Positions 20,200 through 30,722 of a stretch of DNA of 64,000 bases are shown one piece after another. Position 1 is the first letter of the stretch. Each line of letters starts with the position of its first letter. This DNA comes from Prorocentrum cordatum (lineage: Eukaryota > Sar > Dinophyceae > Prorocentrales > Prorocentraceae): the NCBI GenBank assembly GCA_963575745.1, contig CAUYUJ010019877.1, positions 1-64,000 of the forward strand. Reading direction: 5' to 3'. The position numbers and the translations under genes are program-made. Below the pieces are notes generated by a model. The model saw only the letters and a program-made list of their open reading frames with translations. It searched no databases and had not been told where the DNA came from.

Positions 20200-21360
20200 G
20201 ATGAGGATGGGCCAGAGGCCAGAGTCGCCATCTTAAGACGAATTGGTACCTCGTGCCCATGCCGTTTGCGCGTTGCGACGTTAACGCAAAAAATTGGCGG
20301 GCTTGCGAAAGGGATGCGCCGGCGCGATCTGCGCGATGAGCGCGCCGAAACGATCCGCGCGAGGGGCGTGCAGAGACGACCTTCTAGACTCTAGACTCTA
20401 GACTCCAGGCCCTTAGTAAGCCTTAGGCCTTCCCAGGCTCTCAGGCCCACTCTAAGCTCTAAGGCTAGGCGCCTTGGGACCTTAGGCGTCTTGGATATCT
20501 TGGCACATGCTGAGCATGTGCGCCTGGACTTCGCACGGGGCGGGGCACGGGCCTCAAGTGGCCGCCCCGCCCCGTAGGCCCAGAATGGCAACCCCGCAAC
20601 GGGCCTTGCCAGGCGCCCCGCAGCGCTCGGAAACAGCCTTCGACCCGTAGGCCTTCGACCGCCCGAATGAGGGGCCCCTCCGCCGCCAAGGGACGCTGTG
20701 CCAGGGCGGTTAGCCACGCTGAGCAATATCTGCGGACAGCGTGGCGCCTTGCCCTGGCGCAGGTGTTCTCGCTGATGGATGCCGCAGTGGGGAGGCGGTG
20801 CCTTCGCGGCCTTCGCGCCCCCAGCTCTCTCGCACGATTATCTCGCACCATGCGCCTCAAGCTCCAAGATATCCAAAACGCCCAAGTTGGACGAGGAGGA
20901 GGAGGAGGAGGAGGAGGAGAAACAGGAGGAGGAGGCGGTGATTTCAACCACGGTGCTGTCAGGAGGACGCTGTTGAAATGGACTCAATGGACGCTGCTCA
21001 AGGCGGAGGAGGAGGAAGAGGTGGAGGAGAAGCAGCAGCAGCATCAGCAGGAGCAGCATCATTCTGATAGTGTACATATTCCATACAAAATTCGGTTGTC
21101 ATGCGGGGTTCATCTGTTGGAATATGTTTTAGCAAAAGTATCCGGAGCAAAAAGCAACAATGCATATGTTTGTCGTGGCGGTTTTTTGAGAAAAATAAAA
21201 GTTCTTTACATATGGAACGAACAGGCACCGCACTTGAACAAAGGTAGCTTCTTAATGTTGGGCCCTTTGGAAGCGCGGCCTGTTCCTCCAGTCGCGAAAG
21301 ACTATGGCCTCAAGACGGCTCCAGAACGCTCCAAAACGTGCAAGTTGGGTCCAAGACGGC
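20200..21360. other. Unassigned DNA with GGA tract
   Basis: Contains TCTAGACTC repeats (20385-20410), a (GGA)n tract at 20890-20935 and AGGAGG/CAGCAG words at 21000-21055. The long plus frame 20667-21461 and the minus frame 20465-20947 overlap each other and show no domain. The part at 21060-21240 is AT-richer and also unrecognised. Confidence 0.4.
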
Positions 21361-22816
21361 GTGGGTGGTTTAGAGAGTTTCTTCTTCCACCCCTCCTTCT
21401 TCCCCTTCGGGGAGGGGTTTACCCCTCCCCCTGGGCCCCTAGGCCCTACCCCCCCCCTTGACCTGGGCGGGGCGTTTCGCGAGCGGTCAGGGGGTACTTT
21501 GTCGCCCAAGATGGCTCCAAGAGCGCTTCGGAAAGCCGGGCCTAAGACAGATGACCTCCGATATCAGTATTGATCCAAATAGCGTAAGATACCTCAAGAT
21601 GGCTCCGAATATGCTCCAAGACTCCAAGAGGCTCCAAGACCGTCCCAAGACTCTAAGACGGCTCCAAGAGGCCAACTACTAGCTTTCCAAGGAGGCCTCC
21701 AAGAGGCAAACATCCATTGAACTCCTTAGGGAGTCAAATGATTGTTGCTTTCTCGCTGTTTCGTTTCCGATGGCCATCCGAGGCCTCAAGGTGGCTCCAA
21801 AATGGCCCAAGAAAGTTCCAAGAGGGGCCAGGCCAAGAGAGCCCCAAGATGGGCCCAAGAGCGCCCAAGAGCGCTCCAAGAGTGGTCCAAGAGGCGATGT
21901 TCTGTTAGAGGCTCCCGAGGGGCGGTGCTGCTGCCAATGAAACCCCCTCCCTTTTTGTTGATCGATCTCCTGAGACCCCAAAGGCCCAGGAGACCGAGAC
22001 TCCCAGCTTCCATGAAGCTCCCAAGAGACGGCCAAACGGCCCCAAGAAGGCCCTCTCGGGACTCTCGGGGCCTTCTCGGGGCGCCCACGGCGCCTGGACA
22101 ATTTGAACATCCATGTCCAATTTGTCCAGAGACGGCGCCTGGCCTCGGCCCCTCTTGCTTGGGGCCCTCTTGGGCCCTTGGGGCGCCCACGGCGCCCGGG
22201 CAATTTGGACATCCATGTCCAGTTTGTCTGGTGACGGCCTGGGCCCTCTCGGGACTTCTTGGGGCGCCCACGGCGCCCGGACAATTTGGACATCCATGTC
22301 CAGTTTGTCTGGGGACGGCCAGGGCCTTCTCGGGGCTCTTGGGCCCTTGGGCTCTCGGGGCCCTCTTGGAGCGCCAACGGCGCCCAAGCAATTTGGGCAT
22401 CCACGTCTAGTTTGTCTGGAGACGGCGCCTCGGCCTCTCTTGGGGCCCTCTCGGAAGCTCGGGGCCCTCTTGGGGGGCGCGCGGCGCCCTGACAATTTGG
22501 ACGTCCATGTCCAGTTTGTCCGGGGGCGGCCTTGGCGCCTTGGCCTCTCTTGGGGCCCTTCCGGCTCTTGGACTCTTGGGGCCCTCTTGGGGCGCCCGCG
22601 GCGCTCGGACAATCTGGACATCCATGTCCAATTTGTCTGGAGATGACCTGGGCCCGGGCCATCTCGGGGCCCGCTTGCGGCGCCTGGACAATTTGGACAT
22701 CATCCATGTCCAGTGTGTCCAGAGAGACTCTCGGGGCCCTCTTGGGGCTCCCGGGGCGCCCGGACAACGTCCGCGTCCACTTTGTGCGGATGGGCTGGCG
22801 GGGAAACGCGTAACGT
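21361..22816 (+). mobile_element. Dispersed element copy A (head to tail)
   Basis: The head GGTTTAGAGAG leads to CTTCCCCTTCGGGGAGGGG and TTTACCCCTCCCCCTGGG. The body is CCAAGATGGCTCCAAGAG words (21500-21900), then dyad block B. The tail GATGGGCTGGCGGGGAAACG lies at 22789-22808. The same head is at 53745 and 62890, and in part at 27020. The same tail is at 27626 and 54704. No protein is encoded, so it is a candidate non-autonomous element. Ends, target duplications and mechanism are not determined. Confidence 0.55.
22097..22786 (+). repeat. Dyad-symmetric 30-mer repeat, block B (8 copies)
   Basis: Units lie at 22097-22126, 22199-22228, 22280-22309, 22387-22416, 22491-22520, 22608-22637, 22687-22719 (3-base insertion) and a decayed one at 22763-22786. 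They are spaced about 80-117 bp apart, separated by GGGCCCTCTTGGGG-type words. The dyad core is far better conserved than the spacers. Frames on both strands run open through the array (plus frames with DNLDIHVQF-like repeats, minus frames with DKLDMDVQIV-like repeats), but frame phase changes between units, so I do not call a gene. Confidence 0.85.
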
Positions 22817-23095
22817 CTAGAACTAAAATTCCAGAAAAGAACACGGTCGTAGAGTCGTAAAAGTCAGGAAACCCTGCCCCGTCGCGCGCGCAGGAATACA
22901 TGAATACATGGGAATATGAGTAAAACATTAATCAATCATTAAAACATTAGATAATGGATATGGCTAGGGACTGTGACTCTAGTGACGCGACTTGACTAAC
23001 ACTCACACTAGTCACTAGCCACTACTAGTAACACTAGTAGTCACTACTACTACACTGTAGTCACCACTAGTCACTTCACTAGACAAGGGACTAGG
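22817..23095. other. ACTAGT/CACTAG-rich spacer
   Basis: Short AT-richer DNA. ACTAGT, CACTAG and TAGTCACTA words are clustered at 22975-23085. No gene is seen. Confidence 0.5.
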
Positions 23096-24730
23096 CTAGG
23101 CCCAAGTAGGCCGATCACTCCCGCGCGCGCAGGCCACGTTAAAAAAAAATCCCTGCGCAACGAGCAACTGGGGGCACTGGGAATCACTGGGGACTGGGGA
23201 GCTCAAGGCCGACTCTTCGAAGCTCGGAATTCCTACGGGGGGGCGATCAACTTGCCTCGGATTTCGGATATTCCGCTGGGGCGCTCGCGATCCTGGACAC
23301 CACGCTGCCCCCTGTGCCTGCGCTACCCTGGGGCTGACACCTACCCTGGGCCAAGGAAGAATGCCACGGCTTTCAAACGCCCACACTGCCTTGGACCAGC
23401 TGTCCATCAAACACCCGCCCACCATGTCTGCGACGACTCCATCTGCTGCGCTCGAATCCTGCAATATCGAGAACAAGCGAAACGGATACCCGCGCTGAGG
23501 CCGATGCATGAGGTGTCGCACACCTGCAGCTGCGCGGATCAACATTGCCCATGCCAAACTGTGAAACTCGTAAGTTAGAGCCCCTTGAGGCAAGAGCGTC
23601 CACGGGTCGGGGTCAGAAAGCAATCGAAGAATATCCTTGAACAGCGGCACGCTGAGCGTACTGTTGTAAGCGTCGAGAAGCCTGCCCCTCAATCGGCCTG
23701 TTGACGCTGCCTCGTATTTGGCATCAAGGACTGTCTCATGCCCTGAACGCTTCAACAATCTATCAAACAATGTTACCATGGGTTCAACGCACAAGCGAGT
23801 AAGCATCGCCAAAGGCCCTGGTCGATCCCTGGCGAACTGCTTCGCGCAGCCTCGCTGCGCCTCGTTGAACGCCTGCCAGTCCATCACGCCATCTCTCATA
23901 TATGATTCTGGTCTGGCGTCGTTGACATCTCCATCGCCCATGAACTCTGCGTCAATACTGTCCAACGGCGGAGCGGGCTTCCCCGCCAGGAGGGCCACCC
24001 ACGCAGGCACAGCCTGGGTCAAAATACAATGGCACGATGAAAGCAACCCCACACTGTTCAACGTTGCATGGCTCAGCAACCATCGCGTCCGAGGAAACAG
24101 CGGAGTTGCAAATGGAAATAATGCCATGCTCAGTTCCTCTGCCCATTTCTGAATATCGAAAATCTCGCTTCCAGTGCACCACTCGATACGACGATCCTGC
24201 AAGTCCCCTGTCAACAATATGTTCAGTTTCGCTTTCCTCACCTGGTCCTCACCTGAACTACGCAAAAAAAGATCGAGCACCCGATGTCTGTAAACAACTC
24301 GCGGGTGGTCATCTGGAGGCGGCTGCATTGCAATTGGGCGCACTCTGTCAAGCAATACATATTCGAGTGCTTGTCGGAATTTGATCAGGGCTTGGGGGGC
24401 CCGCTGAGCAAGAGAGAACGCAACCATCCCAGATATGAACTTCGACACTGGCTGGTACTGCCGGCACTGCACGGTGCTGCCAATGTGCAGGTCGCACACC
24501 ATAGTAAACCTGCTCGCTAAAACAGAATCTGATGCCATGATGTTCTCAGCTTTTAAATTGGCCGCCCCGCGGTCGCACGTGGAACAGTGAAATGCAAACG
24601 AACATTTTTTCTGCAGTGTGTCCAGCATGGGCACCTCCATCTGCTCACGAACAAAACGCATGATAACCTCTCCAGTCGCGCTGTCTGTCTGCTGCAACGG
24701 GCACGGGCATGGGGCGACCAAATCCCACCA
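23096..24730 (-). CDS. Transposase-like protein, C-terminal exon
   Basis: The frame 25003-23096 becomes protein-like from about residue 95 (near 24720). It shows PCPCPLQQ, then FHCSTCDRGAANLKAEN (Asp at residue 144) and VCDLHIGSTVQ (about 169-179), followed by about 350 residues of mixed helical sequence ending near 23130. The order CD..AAN..AE followed by CD.H fits an RNase H-fold (DDE-type, hAT-like) core. I recognise it as part of a large dinoflagellate family whose N-terminal part carries a YDETP motif, present in the exon at 25590-26547. The Arg/Pro/Gly-rich first 90 residues read through repeats and are not considered coding. Function in DNA transposition is inferred; catalytic competence is not shown. 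This exon has no internal stop. Confidence 0.55.
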   Translation of the reverse strand, partial: WWDLVAPCPCPLQQTDSATGEVIMRFVREQMEVPMLDTLQKKCSFAFHCSTCDRGAANLKAENIMASDSVLASRFTMVCDLHIGSTVQCRQYQPVSKFISGMVAFSLAQRAPQALIKFRQALEYVLLDRVRPIAMQPPPDDHPRVVYRHRVLDLFLRSSGEDQVRKAKLNILLTGDLQDRRIEWCTGSEIFDIQKWAEELSMALFPFATPLFPRTRWLLSHATLNSVGLLSSCHCILTQAVPAWVALLAGKPAPPLDSIDAEFMGDGDVNDARPESYMRDGVMDWQAFNEAQRGCAKQFARDRPGPLAMLTRLCVEPMVTLFDRLLKRSGHETVLDAKYEAASTGRLRGRLLDAYNSTLSVPLFKDILRLLSDPDPWTLLPQGALTYEFHSLAWAMLIRAAAGVRHLMHRPQRGYPFRLFSILQDSSAADGVVADMVGGCLMDSWSKAVWAFESRGILPWPRVGVSPRVAQAQGAAWCPGSRAPQRNIRNPRQVDRPPVGIPSFEESALSSPVPSDSQCPQLLVAQGFFFNVACARGSDRPTWA

Positions 24731-25590
24731 GCCCGTCTGAGCGTGCATGGCATGGTTTATTACATCCGCTGTCTCTCCCCCCCGCCCGCCCCTGCTCTCG
24801 GGGGGCGGCCCCTGCCCCTGCCCCCCGCCCCAGCCTGGGCCAGGCAATGTGGGGCGCGGCGCAGCGCCCAAGAAGGCCTCAGATGGCGCCGAGAGGTCCG
24901 GCGCGGCTGCCCAAGGCCCCAGCCCAAGCACGCCCGACGGCCCAAGATTGCCCTCCACTGAGACGGCATCCAAGATGGCCCAAGATAAGCGAAAACGGTT
25001 CAAGATGGTCTCCGACGCGCCGACGTGCCTCCCAGACGCCGAGGGCCGGGCCCGCGCCCCTGTCTTCGATCTCTCGCTAAAGGCCCAGACCTGTCAAAGA
25101 CAGCTGGGAACTCAGTGGCGCTCGCCTCCTAATTTTTTTTTGCTCTGATCGATTGGGCCCCGAAGCCCCAAGATGGCCTGGGGCGGCTGGAGACCCAGAT
25201 GGCCTCCAGGAGGCCCCGAGTCAGAGCCCACCGCGACGGGGCTGGGCCCCAAGAGAGCAAGCGGCCCACCCGAAACTCGCACTCCTCAGTCGCAAGAGAA
25301 AAAACTGGGGTGCCGCATGTCAGGCATGTCACTGCCCTCCCCCCCCCCCTCCCCCCCTCCTCCTCGTTTGAGCCGCGAGCCCGCTGCGGCGTGCAGAACC
25401 CCCCAAGCCCGGTGCCCCTCCACCCACTCCCCCCCCCCACAAAGACCCCCAAGATCCCAAGAATGGTGAGAACCCCGCGAGCCCGAGATGCCCCCGAGAC
25501 CTGGGGGCCCCCGGACAGCCAATGCCCAGACAGCCCCAACCCCCAAGACACGCTGGAGTCCAACGGAGTCACTGGAGCACTTTTCAGACC
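24730..25590. other. Repeat-filled intron or insertion in the transposase-like gene
   Basis: Between the two protein-like parts lies DNA made of AAGATGGC and CCAAGAG words (24880-25260), C homopolymers (25340-25440) and Pro/Arg-rich frames. The coding parts on either side keep the order expected for the family, so this is either an intron that acquired repeats or an insertion. Splice sites cannot be fixed, because dinoflagellates also use non-canonical 5' sites. Confidence 0.5.
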
Positions 25591-26547
25591 AACCCCGCTG
25601 TTTCCAGATGCGAACCGCGCAGCGACAATATTGAAAATGCGACGAGCTCTGAAATCCTCAAAGATGAAGCATATCTTGAAATCCGATTGCAATACCTTGC
25701 ATGTCTGTTTTTCAAACCTCCTTCTTTTTTTGGAATCGTCGGGCCTGTTGCGCGCTTCAAGAGCTGATTCCAAGAACACCCGATTTAATGGCGCATCCGA
25801 GACGGCGAAAGATAGGGGAGTCTCATCGTAAGCCAGGAACGTTCCAGCGCAAATTAATCGAATGTGCTTCTGGTCGTGCAGAAACGTCAAATGCGAACAT
25901 AAAGAACTTAGAAATGACCGTAACGCATAATGGCTGACTGCAGCAACCTGGAGTGGCAACAGCGCTGCATCTCTCGGCGGCAGGTCGAGGAGTCTCGACT
26001 CAGTTGCAACGGAGGTGGCCGGACGAGGAACACCACCGAAGAGAAAGTCCATGCATTTATAAATTTCTTCAGATGGCTCCAACTCGCGATCTAAGATGAG
26101 GGCGACTGCAGTTTTATGAACTGCCTGGCCTGTCGGCCTCAACAATTCCCACAAACTCCCAGAACCAGGATCTGACAATGGTTGCAGCTGTGCGTCGTCT
26201 GCAAGAGGTAACCGCGGGCTTGTGAAGCCAGTCGAATCTCTCTGCATGTAATGCGCCAGTGGCGGTAAATTACTGCGGGGGCTCTCAGGACTCAGAGGGG
26301 GCTCCCAAGGCAAAACATCCCTGTCAGCAAGCTCGGGCGAAGGGTCGCGCCCCGCAGAACCTTCAGGTGAAGAAAATGGCACATTTGATCGCGGTGAACC
26401 GAGGGGCGTCGGACAATCAGCCAACTCGCTGCCTGCGCAATCTGAACATCGCGCAACTGAGACTGGCGGGGACGCGGGCGCCCACGGATCAGGACTCGAG
26501 TCCCCGCTTGCCCCGCCAGTCCATGCCCGAGGACTGGGAGGCAGCAT
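25590..26547 (-). CDS. Transposase-like protein, N-terminal exon
   Basis: Frame from 26547. Residues 1-120 are Ser/Pro-rich and probably disordered, with the repeated phrase SPRSN. Residues 130-320 look folded: AALLPLQVAAVSHYALRSFL, then FLAYDETPLSF (about 237-247) and CKVLQSDFKICFIF (about 283-296). The YDETP segment followed about 45 residues later by a K-x-LQS-x segment is a signature that I recall from the same dinoflagellate family as the downstream exon. After about residue 320 the frame enters repeat-derived sequence. The start at 26547 is the first Met of the open frame. The real 5' end may be elsewhere. Confidence 0.5.
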
Positions 26548-26599
26548 GCTGCAAAACAGCTCGATCCCAAGAGCTCCGCCCCCCTGCCCCCGGGAACCC

Positions 26600-27000
26600 C
26601 TCCCCCACTGGTTGTTGGGCCTAGGGCCTAGGGCCTCCGAGGGCCTAGGGCCAGGGGCTAGGGCCTAAGGGGCTGCAGCGCCAAGACTTCGGAGCGAACC
26701 CGGCATCGGCCCCTCGACGGCCCCCTTTCCCCCAGCGCCCAGGCGCGCGTTTTTGCCTGCGACACTCTTGCTGACAACAATTGTCTTGATGGAAAAAGGG
26801 GGGGTCTGCTGCGGAAGTGGGGGGGGGGGCACTGGCTACAATAATTTGAATTGAATTTCGGACTGCATTGGTCGGGGTTCGGATGTTACCACGACTGTGG
26901 CCTGGGCCCTGGCCGGGCCCAACTGTTGATCCCACCCCTCGGGAGGAAGCCCCGTTCCCTCCTCTGGACTGTGATGGTTGCAACGCATGTCAACATTTGT
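26600..27000. other. CCTAGGGCC patch and unassigned DNA
   Basis: A GGGCCTAGGGCC patch at 26616-26670 and a G10 run at 26820-26829. The minus frame 26645-26983 is Arg/Gly/Ser-rich, with no domain recognised. Confidence 0.4.
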
Positions 27001-27657
27001 CATCGGAGCGTGCCCCGGAGTTTCCTCTTCCACCCCTCCGCCTTCCCCTTCGGGGAGGGGTTTCGGTTTAACCTTTAACCTTAACCCTCCCCCGACCCCC
27101 TCCCCTGGGCCATGACAAGGGGTTCCGCGAATCGTCGAAACGTCGAAAACGGCCTCGGCGAGGAAGCCTGCGTCCTGTTTTTTTATTTGAAAAATCGTTT
27201 TGAAAAAATACCGAATTCATGTCCCTTTTTGGAACCGCCCTCCCCCCCAGGCACCCGCGGAGGGAGGGGCAAAATGGGGGCGAGGACTACCAGGAAGGAA
27301 AAGATGACGATGACGAGGGAACAGGAGAAGGAGGAGGAGGGGGAGGATGGGGGAGGAGGAGGAACAGAGACGCGTTGGGCTGCCCCCGACAGCAGCGGAA
27401 TCGCCGCGGATCAGCAGCACTGGCGGAGGCCACGCCGCATGTTGGCCTCTTGGGGGGCGGGGGGAGACTGATTTAAGAAAGATGACTCCAAGAGCGCGTT
27501 TGAGAGCCCAAAATCCCAAGATGACCTCCAGTATGGCTCAAAACACTACAAGATGTCTCCATGGCGGCTTCCTCTGCGTGCTGCTCACTTCCCTGATCGA
27601 GGCAATTCATTTGGGCAGCGTTTCTGGGTTGGCTGGTGGGGATCCGCGAAGCGTCAG
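27001..27657 (+). mobile_element. Dispersed element copy B
   Basis: Begins with a CTTCCACCCCTCCGCCTTCC head that includes the CCCCTTCGGGGAGGGGTTT hairpin (27048-27062). It carries the 27403-27462 repeat shared with 20117, has CCAAGATGACCTCC and AAGATGTCTCC words, and ends with GGGTTGGCTGGTGGGGATCC and GCGAAGCGT (27626-27654). It is shorter and more diverged than copies A, C and D. No coding content. Confidence 0.5.
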
Positions 27658-27900
27658 CAATTCCTCCTCCTCCTCCTCCTCCCCCTCCTCCTCCTCCTGT
27701 TCCTCCCCCCTCCTCATCCTCCGCTGCCCCCTTCCTCTTCCTCCTCCCCAAAACTGCGCAGGGCGGCAGAACGGGAGGACCAGGCGCTATGCTGGGACTG
27801 TCTGGGCTGAGTTGAGCTGCGCTGAACTGCGCTGAGCTGCGTTGAGCTGGCCCCCTGACCCATGCTGGGATGGGCTGCGCTGGGTCGAGATGGGCTAAAC
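27658..27900. repeat. CCT tract and GAGCTGCGCT 10-mers
   Basis: (TCC)n-rich DNA at 27660-27750, then five or more 10-base words of the form TGAGCTGCGC or GCTGGGCTGC at 27805-27900. Confidence 0.7.
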
Positions 27901-28350
27901 AAAATCAAATGAGCTGGGTCAGCAATGAACCTGGACAGACATACCCAAAGTTGGACAACGCCGACTTATGCAGGGGTTTCGTGGGAAGCTGGGAACGCTG
28001 TATTACATGATTAAAGTGCACTGGGACTGTCGGAACTGCGTGCGCTGGATATGATGAGTGGCACTTTTATCATTGCGTCATGCAAACCATGGCGTTTGCG
28101 AGCGCAGGCTACGTTAGGCACTCATAAACATCAGTGGCGCAAGTGTATAATATATGTGCAAAATACGATATTTAACTCTGTTCGCAACACAACCATACTT
28201 AAAATACATATCAAACAGAACCATCGGCAGAACATATTTCGAACATATCAAAACAGACGCCGCGAACATATTTCGAACATCTTTGGCGAAATCAACATGA
28301 TGTGCGTTTTCCATACGAGCGCAACTATAAGCCTAGGAATCTCTGAAGCA
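27900..28350. other. AT-richer unassigned DNA
   Basis: Lower GC than its neighbours, with CGAACATATTTCGAACAT words near 28225-28285 that resemble the 3345-3655 array in reverse orientation. No gene is recognised. Confidence 0.4.
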
Positions 28351-28354
28351 ATGT

Positions 28355-28849
28355 TCAGATCCCTGGAAATGGCCCCAAACATGCAACACCATACGCACAC
28401 GTGGCCAACTCCTGGAACCCAAACCCATAGAAGCTTGACACCTTTTGGGTGGCGATCACTACTTCCGCTGGCTTCCCGCGCGCGGAGCCACCCCCTGTAT
28501 TATTTTTCCTCTCAATCCACCAGACTATCGCTTCTTCTTCCTTCCACTGCCGGGCTGATTCATACCACGCTTTGTGATGCCCTGGATGCGCGCCGGTGCG
28601 TTCGCACTGGGCGCGGGAGTGCCGCCAAGGCCCTGGGAATATGCACTGAGAGAGAGAGCGCGCAAAGCGTTTCCAATCGCTAAACTCACCGGGGGCCAAC
28701 TCGCGAATCTTACTCTCAATGTGCAGTTGTTGTTCCTGCGTAAACTCATGCCCAACAATTGACGACGAGACGTTTGTGCAACCATCTACCAAAACATTGC
28801 AAACTTGTTCATAGGACTGCTCTTCCGAGATGCCAGCGCGAAAACACAA
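28355..28849 (-). CDS. Hypothetical protein, 164 codons
   Basis: Protein-like minus frame. Residues 1-75 (AGISEEQSYEQVCNVLVDGC, then VGHEFTQEQQLHIESKIRE) look helical and charged. The middle is His/Trp-rich (HHKAWYESARQWKEEEAIVW). The C-terminus is less convincing. No family is recognised. The 17-base phrase GCGGAGCCACCCCCTGT at about 28482 recurs at 28889, bracketing the frame, which may mark a small duplicated or inserted unit. Could be a real small gene or a decayed exon. Confidence 0.35.
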   Translation of the reverse strand: MCFRAGISEEQSYEQVCNVLVDGCTNVSSSIVGHEFTQEQQLHIESKIRELAPGEFSDWKRFARSLSQCIFPGPWRHSRAQCERTGAHPGHHKAWYESARQWKEEEAIVWWIERKNNTGGGSARGKPAEVVIATQKVSSFYGFGFQELATCAYGVACLGPFPGI

Positions 28850-29430
28850 ATCATAGCAAGTGCTATACGATGGCCAATGACAAAAGCGGAGCCACCCCCT
28901 GTATTACTCCCGTCGCTGCCCGCCGGAGAGGAGACGGCATCTCCTCCGGTCACTCGTGGGCTAGGCTATTTCTGGAGCGCCCCGTCGTGAGGAGGATCGC
29001 CTGCGCCCCCTTTGAGCGTGGCGATGTTTTGCTGCTGCTGTTGATGCTGCTGTTGCTGCTGCTGGTCTGATAGCTGATTACTGCTGAGATGAATGACGAG
29101 GCAAGAAGAGGGAAAAGGGATCGCGTATGCCCTGCACACACCGTCCCACGCCTCTCGCTCCCCCCCTGTTCCTAGGCCTGGAACTGCTGGAGCTTGGAAT
29201 CCAGCTGCTGGCTTACGTCCTCGCCTCGTTCCTTTGGGCCTGCTGCTGCCGCTGCTGTTGCTGCCGCTGCTGCTGCTGCTTCTGCTGGCTCTCCTGCCCC
29301 GCCAGGGGTGTCGGTGGCCGGACCGGACGCCTCGGCGAGTGCCGCCGCCGCGGCGGCCTTGGGGCCCTTGGCCTGCGCCGCGCGCGGGCGCGAGCGGATC
29401 GGCGCGGCGCGGGCGCGGAGGTCAAGGGGA
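28850..29430. other. Unassigned DNA with GCTGCTGTTG words
   Basis: CTG/TTG-type trinucleotide stretches at 29030-29060 and 29240-29285 create Leu/Ala-rich frames on + and Gln-rich frames on -. No domain is seen. Confidence 0.4.
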
Positions 29431-29446
29431 GCACCCCTCCTTCCCG

Positions 29447-29447
<1 letters not shown>

Positions 29448-29485
<38 letters not shown>

Positions 29486-29510
29486 GGCTCCTCCTCCTCC
29501 TCCTCCAGGG
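29448..29510 (+). repeat. (CTG)n / (CTC)n microsatellite
   Basis: About 13 consecutive CTG triplets, then CTCCTCCTC triplets. Confidence 0.9.
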
Positions 29511-30003
29511 GCCGAGGGTCGAGGATATTGGATATGTGCATTGCTTGACGCGTCTCTGGGCCTTCCGGTAACTTCTGATGCCTCCAGAGAGGTGGAGACC
29601 CCATGGACCTCCGGAGACAAGTGGGGGAGGAGGAGAGAGAAGATGACGCGTGATCCCGCCCTTCCGTCGCTCGCCACCTCCGTCAGCCTCCTGATTTTCT
29701 CCCCCTCCCCGACAACGTCGACCTCCTCGTCCGACTCCTCATTATCCTGCTTCACCGCGACCTCCTTCTCCCCTATCCGTCTACACTCCGTCCTCACTTT
29801 CCTCCTCCATTCTCTTCGCCATCTCCTCCCCCTGCGCCATCCCCTCATCCGCCTCATGCTCCTCCGTCTGCTCTCTGTCCCTCCTCGGTCCTCTTTCGCC
29901 GCTTGCCCCCTCCACCCCCCGTCCTCTCTCGTGCACAACCTGCCCCTCCCCCCCCTCCCCCTTCGGTGGCAACTTATGCGAGCCTCCTATGCCACCTTGC
30001 TGG

Positions 30004-30092
30004 CAATACAAATCGACGCTAACCGACGCGACTCGACGCTAATCGACGCTAAATCGACGCTAATCGACGCTACATCGATTACCAGACGCTAG
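30004..30092 (+). repeat. TAATCGACGC decamer array
   Basis: Seven imperfect 10-base units with consensus TAATCGACGC, including the variants TCGACGCTAAC and TACATCGATTACC. A compact minisatellite just upstream of the CCT tract. Confidence 0.8.
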
Positions 30093-30171
30093 AGCTCGCT
30101 TGTGCACTCTGAAAGCGGAATTCCAGGACATACAAGGCTCCCATGATTTGCTACCGAGCTCCCAGGCCCCA

Positions 30172-30722
30172 TTCCTCCTCCTCCTCCTCCTCCTCTCCTC
30201 ATCCTCCTCCTCCTCCTCACCTCTCCTCCCTCCTCCTCCTCCCCCTCCCCCTCCCCCTCCTCCTCCTCCTCCTCCTCCTCCTCCTCCTCCTCCTCCTCCT
30301 CCTCCTCCTCCTCCTCCTCCTCCTCCTCCTCCTCCTCCTCCTCCTCCTCCTCCTCCCCTCCTCCTCCTCCTCCTCCTCCTCCTCCCTCCTCCCCCTCCAC
30401 CTCCTCTCCTCCTCCTGCTCCTCCTCCTCCTCCTCCTCCTCCTCCTCCTACTCCTCGTCCCCCGCCTCCTCCTCCTGCTCCTCCTCCTCCTCCTCCCTCA
30501 TCCTCTACTCCCCCTCCCTCCTCCTCCTCCTCCTTCCTCCTCCTCTCTCCTCCTCCTCATCTCCTCCTCTCCTCCTCCTCCTCCTCCTCCTCCTCCTCCT
30601 CCTCCTCCTCCTCCTCCTCCTCCTCCTCCTCCTCCTCCTGTCGTCCTTCTCGAATGTTTTTCCTCCTCCTCCTCCTCCTCCTCCTCCTCCTCCTCCTCCT
30701 CCTCCTCTTGCTCCTCTTGCTC
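30172..30722. repeat. 550-bp CCT/AGG trinucleotide tract
   Basis: Almost continuous (CTC)n, with one unique 20-base interruption (30640-30660) and scattered CCC or CTG variants. It is the longest microsatellite in the window and precedes LINE-2. Confidence 0.95.

Noticed and set aside
22113-22646. Plus frame with repeated DNLDIHVQF-like peptides and minus frames with repeated DKLDMDVQIV-like peptides, looking like a repeat protein
   Set aside because: Unit spacing is irregular and not a multiple of three, so the peptide jumps between frames. The conserved feature is the DNA palindrome.
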